A stretch of 56,749 bases of DNA from Okeania sp. SIO3B5 (GCF_010692555.1 NZ_JAAHHG010000026.1:1-56749), one strand, 5' to 3'. Shown: positions 12,912 to 21,994, counted from the first letter of the stretch. Made by a program: numbers and translations. Notes: a model not told the origin generated them from the sequence alone.

Positions 12912-13510
12912 ATTCAAGTCAAAAGTCAAAAGTCAAAAGTCAAAAGTAAGAAATCCAAAATTCAAAAGTCAAAAGTCAAAAGTCAAAAGTAAGAAAGTTA
13001 TAAGTTATAAGTCAAAAGTCATAGTGAAGTTAAAAGTCAAAAGTAAGAAAGTTATAAGTTATAAGTTATAAGTTATAAGTCAAAAGTAAGAAAGTTATAA
13101 GTTATAAGTTATAAGTCAAAATTCAGAAGTCATAAGGAAGAAGGCTTTAGTTATCTGGGAGAGGACTGAAGGATGGAAAAATCTGGCCTTGTCTGAGTCT
13201 TCAGCTCTTTATCAAAATAATTGGGTCATTTCAGTTATCAGTTATCAGTTATCAGTTATCAGTAAATCTGGCCTTCAATATTTTAATATAATCTCAATTA
13301 TTGTAGTACCCATCCCCCCGGAGGGGAGTGTTAAACTAGCACCAGAGTTTAATTACTCACTGTTGAGGAGGGGTTGCTTCCTTCCCTAGCCTTTCTGTTG
13401 CGGAATGCTTTCCTTGCGGAATGCTGCGCAAACGCAAATGCGCAAAACTGACCGCTGAAGTGCTGAAGTGCTGAACGCTTTTTAATTAATAATTCTAAAA
13501 TCAAGGGAAA
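12912..13510. repeat. Heptamer repeat tracts in a 600-bp spacer
   Basis: The spacer before the ferrochelatase-like gene has no convincing gene. It holds tandem AGTCAAA heptamers (12915-13030), AGTTATA heptamers (13048-13115), and TCAGTTA heptamers (13230-13262). Around 13395-13445 is a GC-richer tract with GCGGAATGC and CGCAAATGCGC palindromes. Such heptamer tracts are typical of filamentous cyanobacterial genomes. Confidence 0.8.
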
Positions 13511-13514
13511 AAAC

Positions 13515-14714
13515 GTGGTTACTACTCCAGAAAAAATTCAACAATCAACAGTTGCTCCATCTGAAAAAAAAGACAGAGTAGCAGTCTTATTAATGGGATA
13601 TGGTGAAGTAGAAAGTTATGAAGATTTTGCTAATTATAACGAACAAGCTTTAAATTTACTTACTGCTAAATTTGCTCCTGTTCCTACCTGGATATATCCT
13701 CCCATTGCCAAATTATTAGCTATTTTTGACTTGCATGAATGGAGTCATCAACATGGCAATTTTATCTCTCCTCATAATGCTATTTTTGAAAGTCAAAGAG
13801 CAGGAATTGAAAAAAATCTCCAAACAAAATGGGGCGATCGCGTCAAAGTTTTCAAAGCTTTTAATTTCTGCGCTCCCCACTTACCAGAACAGGTATTAAC
13901 ACAAATAAAAGCTGAAGGATTTGATAAATTATTGATTTATCCTTTGCTCGTAGTTGACTCTATTTTTACCAGTGGAATTGCTGTTGAACAGGTTAATGAA
14001 GCTTTAGTAAAATTAGCAGATAAAACCGAACATTGGATTAAAGGTCAACGTTATATTCCTTCTTTTTATAACGAACCTGATTATATTAATCTAATGGCAA
14101 CAATGGTAGAAGAAGAAATTGCTAATGACTTAGCAGTTGCTCATTTACCATCTCAAATTGGCATTGTTTTAACTAATCATGGTTGCCCTCACGAAGCCAA
14201 AGGTTTTACTTCTGGAATTGATGAAAGTCAGGCACTTTATGAGTTAGTGCGGGAACGTTTAATTAATCGTTTTCCTTTAATTTCTGTAGGTTGGTTAAAT
14301 CACGATACCCCACTAATTGACTGGACTCAACCAGATGCTAAAACTGCTGCGAAAAACCTCATAGAATTAGGTGCAACAGCTATTATATTTATGCCTATTG
14401 GTTTTGCTACAGAAAATCACGAAACATTATTAGATGTTGAGCATATTATTGAAGCGATACGTCGCAAATATCCAGAAGTAACTTATCGTCAAATGCGTTG
14501 TGTCAATGATCGCCCAGAATTTTTGAAGATGGCTGCTGATTGGGCTAACCTTTATATTGAGGAGTTGTTGAGTGAAAATGCTTTAGCTGTTAATCCTTCT
14601 TTAGCAGTGGCACAAGCGAAGAAGACTCATAGTCATAGTCACGGTGGAGAACATGGACATTCCCACGGTCATCATCACCATCACGACCATGACCACCATC
14701 ATCATCATCATTAG
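13515..14714 (+). CDS. Ferrochelatase-like class II chelatase with poly-His tail
   Basis: A 399-residue protein of the HemH/CbiX class II chelatase fold. The N-terminal strand VAVLLMGYGEVES, the LTNHGCP active-site-His segment (about residue 220) and the PIGFATENHETLLDVEH segment match the ferrochelatase pattern (FxxHG, then GFxxDHxETLxEiD). It lacks the C-terminal chlorophyll-binding-like helix of the usual cyanobacterial HemH. Instead 18 of the last 30 residues are His, mixed with Asp/Gly/Ser: a metal-binding tail like those of nickel, cobalt and zinc handling proteins. The start is GTG with AAGGG 7 nt upstream. It may insert iron or another divalent metal into a tetrapyrrole, or act as a metal store. 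The fold is confident; metal and substrate are inferred. Confidence 0.8.
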   Translation: MVTTPEKIQQSTVAPSEKKDRVAVLLMGYGEVESYEDFANYNEQALNLLTAKFAPVPTWIYPPIAKLLAIFDLHEWSHQHGNFISPHNAIFESQRAGIEKNLQTKWGDRVKVFKAFNFCAPHLPEQVLTQIKAEGFDKLLIYPLLVVDSIFTSGIAVEQVNEALVKLADKTEHWIKGQRYIPSFYNEPDYINLMATMVEEEIANDLAVAHLPSQIGIVLTNHGCPHEAKGFTSGIDESQALYELVRERLINRFPLISVGWLNHDTPLIDWTQPDAKTAAKNLIELGATAIIFMPIGFATENHETLLDVEHIIEAIRRKYPEVTYRQMRCVNDRPEFLKMAADWANLYIEELLSENALAVNPSLAVAQAKKTHSHSHGGEHGHSHGHHHHHDHDHHHHHH

Positions 14715-14776
14715 GAAGAATTCAGGAGTTAGGAGTTTTGAACTTCTGATATAAATCCGGGTAATTACTATATCCA

Positions 14777-14852
14777 AGTCATTGCGACTGGAACGGAGTG
14801 GAAGGAAGCAATCTCAAGGTTTTAGGAGATTGCTTCCTATCGTCGCAATGAC
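14777..14852. repeat. Imperfect inverted repeat (GTCATTGCGAC ends)
   Basis: GTCATTGCGAC at the left is mirrored by GTCGCAATGAC at the right, and GGAAGCAATCTC pairs with GAGATTGCTTCC around a 10-nt centre. This is a dispersed cyanobacterial repeat; related words (TCATTGCGAG, GAAGCAATCTC) build the 174-bp tandem repeat at 31281-31680. It lies downstream of the ferrochelatase-like gene and may terminate transcription. Confidence 0.65.
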
Positions 14853-14987
14853 GACTATTTAAGCGGATTGTATATGAATTCTTCTTCAAATAATTAATTT
14901 TCTAATCTTCAACTTTTTAAAGCCTCTCTTTTTTTAAGGGGGGTTTGCTTTATCTAAAAAATTTTTATTTCAAAAAAAAAACGATCG

Positions 14988-15536
14988 CTACTTTGTTGAA
15001 AATTTAAACCTAAACATAGATAAAATTAGAGATATTCCACCTATTTTGGCACTCATCAATAAGTGAGTTGCGATCGCCAATAACATTATTAACCAACCGG
15101 TGAGATGAATGTAGTACCAAATGTGATTCATTTCTCCACTTGGCAGCCAATTTTCATCTTGAAGTTTTCCCGAACCTATGGATAAAATTGCTGCGAGTAA
15201 AATTGTGGTATTAACAATGCGATGCAGTCTATGCCACCAAATTTTTGTACCTACTTTATTTATTAATTTTGGCAAATCATCTAATTTAATTAAACGGTTT
15301 CTGCCAATGTTAATACTAACTATTAGAAACCCTAAAAATACAAAAAACAAGACAAAAGCAAAAGTTCCATGAATATCAATTAAACTGCGGTTTTTTACAG
15401 TCAGACCAAGTTTACCAAATCTACCGTCCCAGCTATCATAAACTAAAAACCCTGTAATTAGGCAAGCAATTATCAGTCAAGCATTAATACCGTGAAATAA
15501 GCGGAGTAAAAATGGTTTATATTGTTGAGTTTTCAT
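14988..15536 (-). pseudogene. Cytochrome b561-like membrane protein with in-frame TGA
   Basis: The longest open piece is 120 residues starting at 15350, but the same frame runs upstream to an ATG at 15536 (MKTQQYKPFLLRLFHGINA). It is broken only by one TGA at 15477-15479, codon 20, where a sense codon, probably Trp, is expected. The joined product is about 182 residues with four hydrophobic segments and conserved His residues in RLFHG, IDIHGTF, WHRLHR and ATHLL. This fits a b-type di-heme cytochrome b561/prokaryotic b561-like protein that moves electrons across a membrane. With one substitution the gene would be intact, so this is a young pseudogene, a base error or, less likely, readthrough. 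Confidence 0.7.
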
Positions 15537-15647
15537 AATTGAATAAAGTTTGATATTTTGTATTCTTTGGGAAATAAACTTGATTGTTTGAGTTGAAATT
15601 ACCTTATATGATCAACTGTATTTTTAAATTTTTACTCCTTGAGAAAA

Positions 15648-15789
15648 TCATCTAAATTCTGGCACTTTAATCGCAAGGATATACTTACCTACAGGTTTAT
15701 TATTGTTCAGATAACACTCTCTTCTAATAACGCGATCGCGACAATCTACTAATATTTCAGTTACAAATTTTCTTGTATCTAGCTCAGAA
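15648..15789 (-). pseudogene. Short orphan reading frame, possible gene remnant
   Basis: On the minus strand, directly after the stop of the membrane-protein gene at 15784 and in another frame, about 46 codons stay open (SELDTRKFVTEILVDCRDR through GKYILAIKVPEFR) with no start codon. Residue composition looks protein-like, and it could be the 3' end of a lost gene. I do not recognise the family. Confidence 0.22.
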
Positions 15790-16260
15790 AGACAAAAGCT
15801 TCCCTAGTAAAGTTACTAATAGTATGGTGATAAAATAAGCAGTAGATATATATGCAAGCCACTTCCAATCAAACTTACCAAAAAAAGATCTCTCTCCAAG
15901 AAAAAAACATATTAACACCCATCCTGTTAAAGCAAATATTCTAAATTTACCAGGATTTGTTAAGAGCCAGATTATTATTCCAGGGATAGCTGCGAACCCT
16001 AAAGTAAGTGATGCTAAAGAAATTACAGACAAAACAATACGTATAAATAGAAAAGGACGCTTAATTTGCGCCAATTTCAACTGGATAGAATCTACATCTA
16101 TTGAGCCATTTTCATCGACCTTAAAATTTAATTGGAATTGTTTTTCTGTAGAATTAACCGATGCTTCTGGTAATAATTTTTGAGCTAATATTTTATTAAT
16201 TAAATCCCAAAATAGAGTTTCTTCTTGTTTTGTCAATCCTTGAATTGTTGAATTATTCAC
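15784..16260 (-). CDS. Unknown membrane protein, 158 aa
   Basis: The first ~80 residues are soluble and polar, with a motif-like VDENGSIDVDSIQLKLAQ. About three hydrophobic segments follow (residues ~86-108, ~112-130, ~136-156). The ATG start overlaps the stop of the gene upstream by 4 nt, which indicates translational coupling with that membrane protein. I do not recognise either family; the pair may form one small membrane complex. Confidence 0.6.
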   Translation of the reverse strand: MNNSTIQGLTKQEETLFWDLINKILAQKLLPEASVNSTEKQFQLNFKVDENGSIDVDSIQLKLAQIKRPFLFIRIVLSVISLASLTLGFAAIPGIIIWLLTNPGKFRIFALTGWVLICFFLGERSFFGKFDWKWLAYISTAYFITILLVTLLGKLLSF

Positions 16261-16667
16261 TTTATTGTACCTGATAAAAAATTGATGTAGTAACTACAAA
16301 AAATTGCTGCTATTGCACAAGCAATTGAAGAAATAGCATATAATTCTTCATTTTCTATGTTGCCTATTTTGTTTTCGTCAAGTTTTATGAATCTACCGAA
16401 ACCAAACAAAGAAGTAGAAAATATGAGCGTTAAAAGAAGAATACAAAATATTAAATTCCCTAAAGAATTATCCAAACTACCTTGAAAAAAAGTAACCCCA
16501 ATAGCAGAAGCAGAGATTGTAGTAGAAAAAATGAATAACTCGCCACCTGTTAGAATTTGATACCACTTCTTATCACTGCCCATTATCTTAATAAAAATAA
16601 AATTAATTACTATAGGCATTAAAGGTAAAACTATTTTAACAAATATCCACAGAAGGTTTGAACTCAT
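16257..16667 (-). CDS. Unknown membrane protein, 136 aa, coupled to the next gene
   Basis: A small protein of about four hydrophobic segments (residues ~8-28, ~42-62, ~68-90 and ~108-130) linked by short charged loops. It starts with ATG and its stop overlaps the ATG of the downstream 158-residue gene. No family is recognised. The 320-bp spacer upstream separates it from a divergently transcribed binding-protein gene, so promoters for both should lie at 16668-16988. That spacer also holds a 28-codon minus-strand reading frame (16758-16844) that I cannot support as a gene. Confidence 0.6.
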   Translation of the reverse strand: MSSNLLWIFVKIVLPLMPIVINFIFIKIMGSDKKWYQILTGGELFIFSTTISASAIGVTFFQGSLDNSLGNLIFCILLLTLIFSTSLFGFGRFIKLDENKIGNIENEELYAISSIACAIAAIFCSYYINFLSGTIK

Positions 16668-17060
16668 AATCCTGATAATAGAGACAATGCTAAGTAAGAA
16701 TAAGATTGGAAAAATATTAATTTCATAGCACCAATGGTTAACTATTTTAAGGCTTACCTATAACATTATACCATTGAGAAAAATATTTGCTGTAAATTCC
16801 TCTGGCTTCATATTTCTAAACTCAGTTCCATAATATTTTTTCATATCTCAAAATAATTAGCGATCACCTGTGAATTATTGCTCACAAATAATTTTCATTT
16901 GTTTGATTAACGCTCTAGTATTAGATTGTAATTTAGTGCATAATTTTTGCCTATAAAAATATAGAATACTTAAGCTTTTATAAAGTTTTTGGATAATCAA
17001 GTATTTGAGGATATAGTCAAGCTAAATAATCTTTATTGTAAGGCTTATAAGAACTGTTTA

Positions 17061-18077
17061 ATGAAACAACAATTAAGACAGCTTACTTTAGGAATAACTT
17101 TAACAATTTTGTTCATAGGTTTAATTGGCTGTCAATCAAATTCGTCTGTTAAAAAAACTAAAGTTCGTGCTGCCCATAGTAATTGGGTTGAAGAACATTT
17201 CCAAACCGAGATTGTGAATATTGGTCTTGAAAAACTTGGTTATCAGATTGAAAAAACCATAGAAATTGACTACCCTGCTATTTATTTGTCTGTTGCTAAT
17301 GGGGACCTAGATTATAGTACGATCAGTGGTGAAAAAGCACACCAAGAATATTTTAATAATGCTGGGGGTGAAAAAAAGTTAGAGCGAGTTGGAGTTCTAA
17401 CCCCTAATGTGATACAAGGTTATCAAATCGATAAAAAAACTGCCGATAAATATAAAATTACTAATCTTGGACAACTGAAAGACCCGAAAATTGCTCAACT
17501 ATTTGATTCAGATGGTAATGGTAAAGCTAATTTAATTGGTTGTAATCCTGGTTGGTTTTGCGAACGAATAATCGATCATCAGATCAAAGCTTATGGACTA
17601 GAAGATACAGTTGAACACAATAGAGGACAATACATTATTTTGCTTGCAGATGTTATTACTCGCTACCAGCAAGGAAAAAGCGTTCTCTACTATGCTTATA
17701 ATCCTCACTGGGTGTCTACAATCTTAAAACCAGATAAAGATATAATTTGGTTGGAAGTTCCCTTTACCTCTCTTCCAGAATCCCAGAAAAATATAACAGC
17801 AAAAGACACCACTACAGAAGGTAAAAATCTTGGGTTTGCTGTCGATCGCCTACGAATTTTTGCTAACAAAGAGTTCTTAGCAGCTAACCCAGTTGCCAAA
17901 CGTTGGTTGGAACTGGTTCAAATTCCTGCTGAGGATATGAATGTTGAAAGTCTATATATAAAAGAGGGTGAAGATTCTCCAGAGGATATCCGTCGCCATG
18001 CCAAAGAGTGGGTTGAAAATAATCAAGAGTTGTTTGATAGTTGGTTAGAAGAAGCAAAAAAGGCAAGTAGAATGTAG
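17061..18077 (+). CDS. proX: Glycine betaine/proline-type ABC substrate-binding lipoprotein
   Basis: This is a periplasmic binding lipoprotein of the ProX/OpuAC family, which captures quaternary amines such as glycine betaine for an ABC importer. The frame opens at a TTG at 16989, but the ATG at 17061 begins a proper lipoprotein signal (MKQQLRQ, hydrophobic core, LIGC lipobox with Cys at residue 24). Family features include RAAHSNWVEEHFQTEIV at the start of the mature protein, the YPAIYLSVANGDLD segment, the IGCNPGWFCE stretch and the conserved YYAYNPHWV near the ligand cage. No ATPase or permease genes are nearby, so it is an orphan or works with a system encoded elsewhere. Ligand identity is inferred from family. 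Confidence 0.82.
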   Translation: MKQQLRQLTLGITLTILFIGLIGCQSNSSVKKTKVRAAHSNWVEEHFQTEIVNIGLEKLGYQIEKTIEIDYPAIYLSVANGDLDYSTISGEKAHQEYFNNAGGEKKLERVGVLTPNVIQGYQIDKKTADKYKITNLGQLKDPKIAQLFDSDGNGKANLIGCNPGWFCERIIDHQIKAYGLEDTVEHNRGQYIILLADVITRYQQGKSVLYYAYNPHWVSTILKPDKDIIWLEVPFTSLPESQKNITAKDTTTEGKNLGFAVDRLRIFANKEFLAANPVAKRWLELVQIPAEDMNVESLYIKEGEDSPEDIRRHAKEWVENNQELFDSWLEEAKKASRM

Positions 18078-18120
18078 AATTTAGAATGTAGAATTTAGAA
18101 TGTAGAATTTAGAATTCAGA
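18064..18120. repeat. GTAGAATTTAGAAT short tandem repeat
   Basis: Tandem copies of a 14-nt unit (GTAGAATTTAGAAT) directly follow the binding-protein stop and end in GAATTCAGA. This belongs to the heptamer class also seen at 56292-56326. Confidence 0.7.
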
Positions 18121-18162
18121 TATTAAATTAAGTAATAGAATGACATAAAGTAAGAATATCAG

Positions 18163-18250
18163 CAAAGGAGATGAATCGAATATTTCACAAGTCTGCCACA
18201 ACACAGTGATTAACTGGGCTAAACAAGCACCATGCCAAATATTAAATTAT
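18163..18250 (+). pseudogene. IS1-type transposase helix-turn-helix remnant
   Basis: A short frame reads ISQVCHNTVINWAKQAP, which resembles the helix-turn-helix of InsA-type transposases (…SHxTVxNWxKxA…). There is no start and no downstream transposase domain. It lies just upstream of the iron alcohol dehydrogenase and suggests an IS once inserted there. Short, so the family call is tentative. Confidence 0.4.
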
Positions 18251-18265
18251 CAAATGAGGTAAAAA

Positions 18266-19516
18266 ATGTTTAAACCTATCGATTTTCTTAAAAACCGTTC
18301 ATTGATGTTTTCTTTCAAAATACTCGGTAAGTTCATCAAAATCTACGAACCAGAGCTTTTTACAGGCGAACAAGCATCGCTCACATTAGCCGAAAAAATA
18401 TCGCAGGCAGAGTATAAGAAACTGCTGATTATGACAACATCCGGCATTAAGCGAAGAGGACAGCTTGATTCAGTTATAGAGCAGCTAAAAAATGATGGCG
18501 TTTCGGTTTTCGTGTTTGATGACATTAACCCAGATCCTACTTTTGCAGATGTTAGCAAAGCTCTGGAGCATGGCTTATCCAATCAATTTGATGCAGTACT
18601 TGCGGTTGGTGGTGGCTCTGTCGTCGATGCGGCAAAAGTAGTTGCCATGGCTGCCACGAATGGCAATTCCCCTGAGAAATTAGTTGGCATAATGAAGGGA
18701 AAGCAAAAACCGCTGCCTTTTTATGCTATCCCAACAACATCGGGAACAGGTTCAGAAGTCACCATCGCTTCCGTTGTCTCAGAAAAGGAAAGCCATAGGA
18801 AACGATTTGTGATCGATCCTAATTTAGTGCCAAAAGCGGCTGCCCTCGATCCGGTACTCTTGGCTACTATGCCACCTGCAATAACAGCAATGACGGGAAT
18901 GGATGCCCTAACACACGCGGTTGAAGCTTATCTTAGCAGAAACGCAAGCAGGAAAACGGATCGATATGCCCTTGAGGCCATAAAACGCATCTTTGAAAGT
19001 CTACCTGTCGCTTTTGAAGACGGAAAAAATTTTCAGGCAAGAGAGGCGATGGCATTAGCATCTCATCAAGCAGGTATTGCATTTACTAACGCTTCCTTGG
19101 GATATGTTCATGCGATATCTCATCAATTGGGTGGAATTTATGGTGTATCCCACGGTTTGGGTAATGCTATTCTTCTTCCCAAAGTGCTGAAAGCATCTTT
19201 ACCTAACATCACAAACCAACTTGCAGAGTTAGCGAAAGAATTAAACATTGGTATGTCAGATATGACAAATGAAGAACGCGCTGCTGCCTTTATTGACTCT
19301 ATTGAAAAGTTGAATGCTCGTTTGAATATTCCGAGTGTAGTTCATGAGCTACAGAAAGAAGACATTTCGCGTATTGCTGGTACAGCCTACGAGGAAGCCA
19401 TTTCCAGCTACGCCGTACCAAAGTTTATGTCCACTAAGGATATTGAGGCAATATTGTGTCAATGCCTTGATAATCTCCTTAACTCAAACAAGACTTACGC
19501 AAAGGTACTATATTAA
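18266..19516 (+). CDS. Iron-containing (group III) alcohol dehydrogenase
   Basis: A 416-residue NAD(P)-dependent, metal-containing alcohol dehydrogenase of normal length. It shows the nucleotide-binding GGGSVVDAAK (residues ~115-124), the TSGTGSEVT loop, MDALTHAVEAYLS with a metal-ligand His, and HAISHQLGGIYGVSHGLGNAILLP with two more metal-ligand His. It reversibly oxidises alcohols to aldehydes; exact substrate unknown. ATG start with GAGG about 7 nt upstream. The gene has few HIP1 sites and a different codon texture from its neighbours. It sits between an IS1-like remnant and a truncated tnpB, which together suggest acquisition by transfer (inference). Confidence 0.9.
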   Translation: MFKPIDFLKNRSLMFSFKILGKFIKIYEPELFTGEQASLTLAEKISQAEYKKLLIMTTSGIKRRGQLDSVIEQLKNDGVSVFVFDDINPDPTFADVSKALEHGLSNQFDAVLAVGGGSVVDAAKVVAMAATNGNSPEKLVGIMKGKQKPLPFYAIPTTSGTGSEVTIASVVSEKESHRKRFVIDPNLVPKAAALDPVLLATMPPAITAMTGMDALTHAVEAYLSRNASRKTDRYALEAIKRIFESLPVAFEDGKNFQAREAMALASHQAGIAFTNASLGYVHAISHQLGGIYGVSHGLGNAILLPKVLKASLPNITNQLAELAKELNIGMSDMTNEERAAAFIDSIEKLNARLNIPSVVHELQKEDISRIAGTAYEEAISSYAVPKFMSTKDIEAILCQCLDNLLNSNKTYAKVLY

Positions 19517-19708
19517 TAAGTAGTCAGAAAAATTATAAGCATCTACACAAAATCATAGCAATTCTCATACTTATGAGGTACAAAATTTGTAAGCATTTCC
19601 TCCGGAATGCTGCGCAAACAGCCGTCAGCCAGCCTCCTATGGTCGGAACTGCGTTATCAGCTAGCCTCCTCCGGAGGAACTGCGTTAACAGCTATTGCTT
19701 TTAGTTTA
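19517..19708. repeat. Small palindromic repeats after the alcohol dehydrogenase
   Basis: The spacer contains GCGCAAACAGC, CTCCTCCGGAGGAACTGCG and related imperfect palindromes (about 19595-19695). They resemble the GCGGAATGCTGCGCAAAC words at 13410-13435. No gene is visible. Confidence 0.5.
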
Positions 19709-19732
19709 GGATAAAAGCTTTATTAATAGTCT

Positions 19733-20570
19733 TACTACAAAAGTTGCCTCCCTTACCCTTAAAGTCAGTTTTTTAACTATTCCCAAATGTGGATTCCCTA
19801 AGTTTAAGAAAAAAGGGAAAAAAGACAGTTTCTATTTAGAAGGAAGTATTAAAATTATTCAAGGCAACTATATAAAACTACCAAGGATAGGAATAGTAAA
19901 AACATACGAAATATTACCGAATTGCAGAGTAAAAAACGTGAGAATCTCCAAACGTGCAGGTGATTGGCACATTAGTTTTAAGTATGATTATCAACCAAAC
20001 CCTACCCCAAAGGAAGGAGATATTATCGGTGTAGATGTTGGTATAAATGCTCTAGCAACATGTAGCGATGGAAGAATATTTTCTAATGTTAAAGCGTATA
20101 AGCAAGCCAAAAAACGACTAACTGGTTATCAACGGCGTGTCAGCAAAAAGAAGATTGGCTCCAAAAACAGAGCTAAAGCTGTAAAAAGACTAGCCAAAGC
20201 TCATAAAAAAGTAGCTGATATCAGAGCAGATGCACTACATAAACTAACAACATGGTTAGCTAAAAACCACAGCACCATTGTGATAGAAGATTTGAATATA
20301 AGTGGAATGCTCAAAAACCACAAGCTAGCAAGTGCGATAGCGGACTGTGGTTTTTATGAGTTCAAACGTCAGCTTACATATAAGTGTGAGTGGTATGACA
20401 GTGTATTAGTGATAGCAGATAGATTTTATCCAAGTTCTCAACTATGTTCTAATTGTGGGCATCAACAGAAAATGCCGTTAAATGTGAGAACTTATGAATG
20501 TGCTAACTGTGGATTTAAAGCTGACAGAGACTTTAACGCTGCTGTCAATTTGGCCAACTATGTGTATTAG
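19733..20570 (+). pseudogene. tnpB: 5'-truncated IS200/IS605-type TnpB
   Basis: From about 19790 the frame encodes CGFPKFKKKGKKDSF, the LPRIG segment and RAGDWHISFKY. The RuvC parts follow: IIGVDVGINALAT (first catalytic Asp), IVIEDLNISGM (catalytic Glu) and ADRDFNAAVNLA (final Asp), with a CSNCG...CANCG zinc finger. The first ~120 residues of a normal TnpB are missing and no ATG opens the remaining frame; the nearest candidate is GTG at 19938, inside the fold. The nuclease core looks intact but the protein as a whole is truncated. TnpB is an RNA-guided nuclease of IS605-like transposons. No tnpA is present. Confidence 0.82.
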
Positions 20571-20705
20571 TAGCTTGAGTTCCAAGCGATTTCAAGCCTG
20601 TGGAGAAGATAAGTTACAGACTGCGGTCAGTGGTCTTCTGTGAAACAGGAAGCTAGCTCCAAAGCTCATGCAATCATTCATGGGTAAGTTTGGGTAAGTT
20701 TAGTA
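20571..20705 (+). mobile_element. Probable right end / omega-RNA region of the tnpB element
   Basis: The ~130 bp after the tnpB stop holds a structured-looking sequence (CAAGCCTGTGGAGAAG, CTGCGGTCAGTGGTC) ending with a GGGTAAGTTT direct repeat at 20682-20702. In IS605-like elements the guide RNA overlaps the tnpB 3' end and right end, so this is where it is expected. The exact boundary is inferred. Confidence 0.4.
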
Positions 20706-20714
20706 GAACGGGAA

Positions 20715-20966
20715 TTGATTTTTGCACCTCCAGAAAGAGGAGGTATATTTGCCATCTTACAGAATACTCCGAATTTAGATATCAATGATTTTGTTGTTAC
20801 AGAACCAGATTTTGGTTTTCCCCGTCCACTTCCGCTAATAGATGATTTTGCCGTTCCCGAACCAGCTATTCCTGAACCTACTCCATCTCCTGTAGCGATC
20901 GAACCAGTTCCTGAAATAATGGAAGATGTTGCTACCTCTATGTTGGGTGATTCCGGTATAGTTTGA
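20715..20966 (+). pseudogene. Proline-rich C-terminal gene fragment
   Basis: About 83 codons encode LIFAPPERGGIFAILQNTPN, then an acidic proline-rich tail with PEPDF, VPEPAIPEP and PSPVAIEPVPEI. The reading frame continues upstream without a good start into the end of the tnpB element, so it looks like the 3' remainder of a gene cut by that insertion. The antisense Gly/Ser-rich frame (20678-21043) is an unlikely alternative. Family not recognised. Confidence 0.35.
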
Positions 20967-21148
20967 GATTCGGAAGATTGATTTATGTTTACTATCCAGA
21001 TTTCTTGAGCGGGGGAATAGGAGAGTAGGGATGTGGTATGCAACCTCCTTCCTCCCTCACAATAACACCTAACTTGTTATTCCCAGGAATATTTGCAGAG
21101 CATTCTGTCAAAACCATATTAAAATCTTGAAATAACTAAACAATTATA

Positions 21149-21994
21149 ATGAAAAATATTACTAAATTAACAATTGGATTAATGACAATTTTTCTGGTTA
21201 GTTACACTAAACCCGAACCAGAAATAAATACAGATTTATCTACCAAAACTGCCAGAGGAAATCCAATTTTTACTGCTCAAAAAGACAATACTTCTTTGAG
21301 TCCTTTTGCTATAAATAGATTTGCCAAACAAACCGTGGTTGAGATTGTCCTTGAGAGTACTTTGGTTGGAGGTAAACAATATATTTCTATAGGTTCGGGA
21401 GTAATTATTGGGAAAAAAGAGAATACTTATTATGTGCTAACTGCTAATCATATTGCCAATCGTGATGATGGAGTTTTTGCTTATATTCGCAGTGAAAAAC
21501 CCTCCGAAAGAGGTGAAGAATCTCCAGTAAAATATGTCAAGCGTTATCCAAAGGAAGATGAAGACTTGGCTGTCGTGAAGTTTGCTAGTGTTAATGATTA
21601 TGAGGTAGTGGAGTTGGGGGATGTGAGTCAGTTAAGGAATAATAGTCAAGTTTATGTCACAGGTTGGCCGGGAGATGAGAGGAGGCAGGGTTTTCAGTCT
21701 GACTATAACCAAGCTATTCGACTTAATCCAAAGTTATACCAAGCTTATAAGAATAGGGGAAATGTTTACCGCAATCAAGGAGAAAATGAAAAGGCGCTCG
21801 CTGACTATAACCAAGCTATTCGATTTTATAACAGAGATCCTGAAACTTACTTTAGCAGGGGTATGATTCACAAGCATAACAGAAATATTGAAAAAGCTAG
21901 ATCGGACTTTAGAGACGCTGCCGCATTATTCAGTACCCAAGGAAATCAAGAGTGGTTTCAAAAGTCTGTACATCAACTAAGACAATTACAATGA
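21149..21994 (+). CDS. Trypsin-like protease domain fused to TPRs, catalytic Ser missing
   Basis: A 281-residue exported protein. An N-terminal hydrophobic segment is followed by a trypsin-like fold: GSGVIIGKK, LTANHIA with catalytic His101, and EDEDLAVVKF with catalytic Asp139. At residue ~183 (VTGWPGDERRQGFQ) the chain jumps directly to SDYNQAIRLNP, the start of TPR repeats (two units, residues ~184-260). The usual second half of the protease, with the GxSGG serine, is absent. Many cyanobacterial proteins have serine protease then TPRs, so an internal in-frame deletion is the simplest reading. It should be proteolytically dead but might still bind partners through the TPRs. Confidence 0.75.
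   Translation: MKNITKLTIGLMTIFLVSYTKPEPEINTDLSTKTARGNPIFTAQKDNTSLSPFAINRFAKQTVVEIVLESTLVGGKQYISIGSGVIIGKKENTYYVLTANHIANRDDGVFAYIRSEKPSERGEESPVKYVKRYPKEDEDLAVVKFASVNDYEVVELGDVSQLRNNSQVYVTGWPGDERRQGFQSDYNQAIRLNPKLYQAYKNRGNVYRNQGENEKALADYNQAIRFYNRDPETYFSRGMIHKHNRNIEKARSDFRDAAALFSTQGNQEWFQKSVHQLRQLQ

Noticed and set aside
16758-16844. 28-codon minus-strand frame (MKKYYGTEFRNMKPEEF...)
   Set aside because: Too short, no clear ribosome site and no family pattern; could be chance in AT-rich DNA.
20678-21043. Minus-strand 121-residue Gly/Ser-rich frame
   Set aside because: The plus-strand frame over the same bases has a better protein pattern (PEP-rich acidic tail); the minus frame looks like its antisense shadow.
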